Source of the DNA: Burkholderiales bacterium
GTDB lineage: Bacteria; Actinomycetota; Thermoleophilia; Gaiellales; Gaiellaceae
Assembly (NCBI GenBank): GCA_025935595.1
Contig: JAICUZ010000013.1
Span: 1-22,628, forward strand
Length of the DNA stretch: 22,628 nt
Direction: 5' to 3'
This document shows positions 20,556 through 22,628 of the stretch, in pieces. The notes beneath the pieces are model-generated. The model was not told where the DNA came from. It was given only the letters and a program-made list of their open reading frames with translations, and did not search any database. The position numbers and the translations under genes are program-made. The stretch's first letter is position 1. The number at the start of each line of letters is the position of its first letter.

Positions 20556-21593
20556 GTGCGCGTACTGCTCGCGGATCCGCCTGCCTTCACTCCGTGGTAC
20601 GACCACGAGCTGGCGGCCGCGCTGGCCCGCGCCGGCGCGGACGTCGAGCTCGCGACGTCGCGATTCCGCTTCGGCGACGTCCCGACGCCGGATGGGTACC
20701 GGCGAACCGAGCGCCTCTACCCGCTCTCGGCCCGCCTGTTCGCACGTTCGCGCCTGCGGCTGCCGCTGAAGGGAATCGAGCATGTGGACGTGCTGCGCTC
20801 CCTGATGCTCGCCCGTCCCGACGTCCTGCACCTGCAGTGGCTCGCGCTGCCGCAGGCGGACGTCCACCTCCGGTTCCGCGCGCCGTCCGTTTTCACCGCG
20901 CACGATCTCTTGCCGAGGCGAACCGCGTCACGCCGGGGGCTCTGGCGGCGCATCCTCGCGCGCTTCGACCGGGTCGTCGTCCACAGCGAGCATGGTCGTG
21001 AGACGCTTGCCGGCCTCGGGATCGACGCGCGCGTGATCCCGCACCCTGTCTACCCGAGCACCGCGACGCGGAGCGACGACGGTGCGACGCTGCTCGCGCT
21101 CGGAGTCATCCGTCCGTACAAGGGCCTTGCCGACGCGATCGAGGCGACGAGACGGCTGCCGGACACGCGACTGCTCGTCGCAGGCGACCCCGCGATGCCG
21201 CTCGACGGCCTCCGTGAGGCGGAGCGGGTCGAATGGCGGCTCGGCTATCTGCCGCAGGCGGAGCTCGACCGCGCTCTCTCGGAAGCCACGGTGGCCGTGT
21301 TCCCGTACCGCGCCGAGCTCGACCAGTCGGGCGCGCTCCTGCAGGCGCTCGGCGCCGGCGTGCCTGCTGTCGTCTACGACGTCGGCGGGCTTGCCGAACC
21401 GGTTCGGGCGTACGGCGCCGGAAGAGTCGTGCCCGCCGGCGATGTCGACGCGCTCACAGAGGCAGCGCGCGCGCTCCTCGACGACGCGCCGGCGCTGGCG
21501 GCAGCCCGCGCCGGCGCGGAGCGCGCTCGGTCGGAGCTCACCTGGGATGCGGCTGCCCACTCGCACCTCGACGTGTACCGCGAGCTCCACTAG
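20556..21593 (+). CDS. GT4-type glycosyltransferase
   Basis: A GT-B fold glycosyltransferase, 345 residues. The N-terminal acceptor domain starts RVLLADPPAFTPWYDHELA (2-20) and contains PDVLHLQWLALP and VFTAHDLLP. The C-terminal nucleotide-sugar domain has LALGVIRPYKGLADAIEAT, LLVAGDP, and the signature DQSGALLQALGAGVPAVVYDVGGL. The usual Glu of the family signature is replaced by Gln in LLQALGAG, as I recall for some members of this group. No membrane helix. GTG start at 20556 looks leaderless. It is first in an operon with a 101-residue gene and a GH15 gene, so it probably makes a disaccharide or glycan related to that enzyme's substrate; this is inference. Confidence 0.9.
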   Translation: MRVLLADPPAFTPWYDHELAAALARAGADVELATSRFRFGDVPTPDGYRRTERLYPLSARLFARSRLRLPLKGIEHVDVLRSLMLARPDVLHLQWLALPQADVHLRFRAPSVFTAHDLLPRRTASRRGLWRRILARFDRVVVHSEHGRETLAGLGIDARVIPHPVYPSTATRSDDGATLLALGVIRPYKGLADAIEATRRLPDTRLLVAGDPAMPLDGLREAERVEWRLGYLPQAELDRALSEATVAVFPYRAELDQSGALLQALGAGVPAVVYDVGGLAEPVRAYGAGRVVPAGDVDALTEAARALLDDAPALAAARAGAERARSELTWDAAAHSHLDVYRELH

Positions 21594-21899
21594 ATGTTCG
21601 GCCGCTCCCGGTACGCCAAGGTCGTCGATGCCCAACTCGACCTGTTCGTCCGCGAGCACCGGGACGTGATCGACGAGGCAAGGCAGCGACTCGAGCTCTA
21701 CAACCGGAGCGACCGCTCCGAAGCCGAGGAGCTGTACGGCGACTACGTCGACGCCGTCGAGACCGGCACGGCAATACTCGCGGACATGCGCGACCACTAC
21801 TCCGCGACCCTCGGGAGCCCCGACGGCTATGTATCGGCGTTCAATCGCAGGGTGGCGAAACGTCTGCCCGAGTTCAGCGTGGAGATCGAGCACACCTGA
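21594..21899 (+). CDS. Conserved-looking 101-residue protein of unknown function
   Basis: A 101-residue soluble, acidic, mostly helical protein. Charged amphipathic stretches cover nearly its full length: YAKVVDAQLDLFVREHRDVI, DEARQRLELYNRSDRSEAEE, YGDYVDAVETGTAILADMRD and a C-terminal FNRRVAKRLPEFSVEIEHT. Acidic and aromatic residues recur in YGDY and RDHYS. No motif of a known enzyme family is recognised. Its ATG follows the glycosyltransferase stop immediately (TAGATG), and its stop overlaps the GH15 start by one base (TGATG), so it is clearly in the operon. A coupling or helper role is only a guess. Confidence 0.8.
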   Translation: MFGRSRYAKVVDAQLDLFVREHRDVIDEARQRLELYNRSDRSEAEELYGDYVDAVETGTAILADMRDHYSATLGSPDGYVSAFNRRVAKRLPEFSVEIEHT

Positions 21900-22628
21900 T
21901 GGCCGAGCGGATCGAGGACTACGCACTCCTCGGCGATCTCCAGACCGCCGCGCTCGTCGGACGAAGCGGCTCGGTCGACTGGCTGACGTTTCCGCGGTTC
22001 GACTCGAGCTCGTGCTTCAGTGCATTGCTCGGAAGCCGGGAGCACGGACGCTGGTCGATGGCCCCGCTCGCCGGCGGCCCGGCCACCGACCGGCGGTACC
22101 GCCGGGACACGCTGATCCTGGAGTCGGAGTGGCAGGTCGGCGGCGGACGTGTGCGGGTGATCGACTTCATGCCGCCACGAGAGACGACGCCGGACATCGT
22201 GCGGATCGTCGAGGGGCTGGAGGGCAGCGTGCAGATGCGCACCGAGCTCGTGATCCGATTCGACTACGGCTCGGTCATCCCGTGGGTCAGGCGCCTCGAC
22301 CAGCAGTCGCTCCTTGCCGTGGGCGGCCCGGACGGACTTCTGCTCCGGACGCCGGTCGACTTGCACCCGGACGACAAGACGCACGTGGCGGAGTTCACCG
22401 TGCGGGCCGGCGAGCGCGTGCCCTTCGTCCTCACGTGGTTCCCGTCGCACGAGAGGCTGCCGAAGGCGGTCGACGCCGAGCAGGCACTCGCCGATACCGA
22501 GTTGTATTGGCGCGACTGGCTCGGGGGCTGCACGTACGAGGGCGCATATACCGACGCGGTACACACGTCGCTGATCACCTTGAAGGCGCTCACATACGGA
22601 CCGACCGGCGGGATCGTCGCCGCGCCGA
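21899..22628 (+). CDS. Glycoside hydrolase family 15 protein (3' end cut by window)
   Basis: The N-terminal 243 residues of a GH15 glucoamylase/trehalase-type protein. The opening RIEDYALLGDLQTAALVGRSG, then VDWLTFPRFDSSSCFSALLG, is diagnostic for the bacterial GH15 branch; the beta-sandwich domain (RYRRDTLILESEW, VIDFMPPRE, PDIVRIVEGLEG) and the start of the alpha/alpha-barrel (YTDAVHTSLITLKALTYGPTGGIVAAP) follow. The catalytic Glu residues lie beyond the window. Members in actinobacteria include trehalases and alpha-glucosidases, so the substrate is unassigned. No signal peptide, so it is cytoplasmic. ATG at 21899 overlaps the upstream stop. Confidence 0.92.
   Translation, partial: MAERIEDYALLGDLQTAALVGRSGSVDWLTFPRFDSSSCFSALLGSREHGRWSMAPLAGGPATDRRYRRDTLILESEWQVGGGRVRVIDFMPPRETTPDIVRIVEGLEGSVQMRTELVIRFDYGSVIPWVRRLDQQSLLAVGGPDGLLLRTPVDLHPDDKTHVAEFTVRAGERVPFVLTWFPSHERLPKAVDAEQALADTELYWRDWLGGCTYEGAYTDAVHTSLITLKALTYGPTGGIVAAP

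Noticed and set aside
1..22628. tRNA or rRNA genes, CRISPR arrays, insertion sequences, phage genes
   Set aside because: No cloverleaf, repeat array, transposase or integrase motif was seen on either strand.

Overview
The window is GC-rich, densely packed bacterial chromosome. Gene content and order (murA through cca, pgeF, yggS, sepF, yggT, a DivIVA-domain gene, a TraR/DksA-type zinc-finger gene, lspA and an RluA-family gene, followed by rpsB-tsf-pyrH-frr-uppS-cdsA-dxr-rseP-ispG), frequent GTG/TTG starts and the very high GC suggest a deep-branching actinobacterium. Thermoleophilia/Gaiellales-like is my best guess from memory of such gene orders; no marker search was possible.

Region 1 (about 1-15945, all on the minus strand) is one nearly continuous head-to-tail run of 21 housekeeping genes, read from right to left. 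It starts with murA, a HisB-like protein lacking most catalytic metal ligands, ridA and cca. Next come the envelope and division genes pgeF, yggS, sepF, yggT and a DivIVA-domain gene. Then come a TraR/DksA-type zinc-finger gene, lspA and an RluA-family pseudouridine synthase. A 137-bp leader separates this block from the translation/isoprenoid block: rpsB, tsf, pyrH, frr, uppS, cdsA, dxr, rseP and ispG (cut by the window edge). Many neighbours share 4-nt GTGA, ATGA or TTGA overlaps, so translational coupling is likely. Peptidoglycan precursor synthesis, lipid-carrier synthesis (MEP pathway enzymes Dxr and IspG, plus UppS), phospholipid synthesis and divisome assembly are thus encoded together.

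Region 2 (about 15950-18664) is looser and has small genes on both strands: a divergent HD hydrolase, a broken secreted-protein remnant, a small secreted protein, a 60-aa protein, a SnoaL-like ester cyclase and a 64-aa two-helix membrane protein. Intergenic inverted repeats lie among them.

Region 3 (18665-22628) has a coupled minus-strand pair (endonuclease/exonuclease/phosphatase-fold protein and class V aminotransferase). Divergent from it is a plus-strand operon: GT4-type glycosyltransferase, a 101-aa protein of unknown function and a GH15 glucoamylase/trehalase-type enzyme that runs off the window.

The most notable signals are regulatory. Five genes in regions 2-3 have a TANNNT -10-like hexamer exactly 6 nt before the start codon, which predicts leaderless mRNAs. 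Both divergent gene pairs have a nearly self-complementary heptamer (TATGCTA or TACGCTA) that can act as overlapping -10 elements in both directions. Protein-level oddities are MurA with Asp in place of the active-site Cys, an EF-Ts lacking the TDF motif, a DksA-type finger lacking its fourth Cys, and the degenerate HisB-like protein. I saw no tRNA, rRNA, CRISPR array, insertion sequence or prophage gene.
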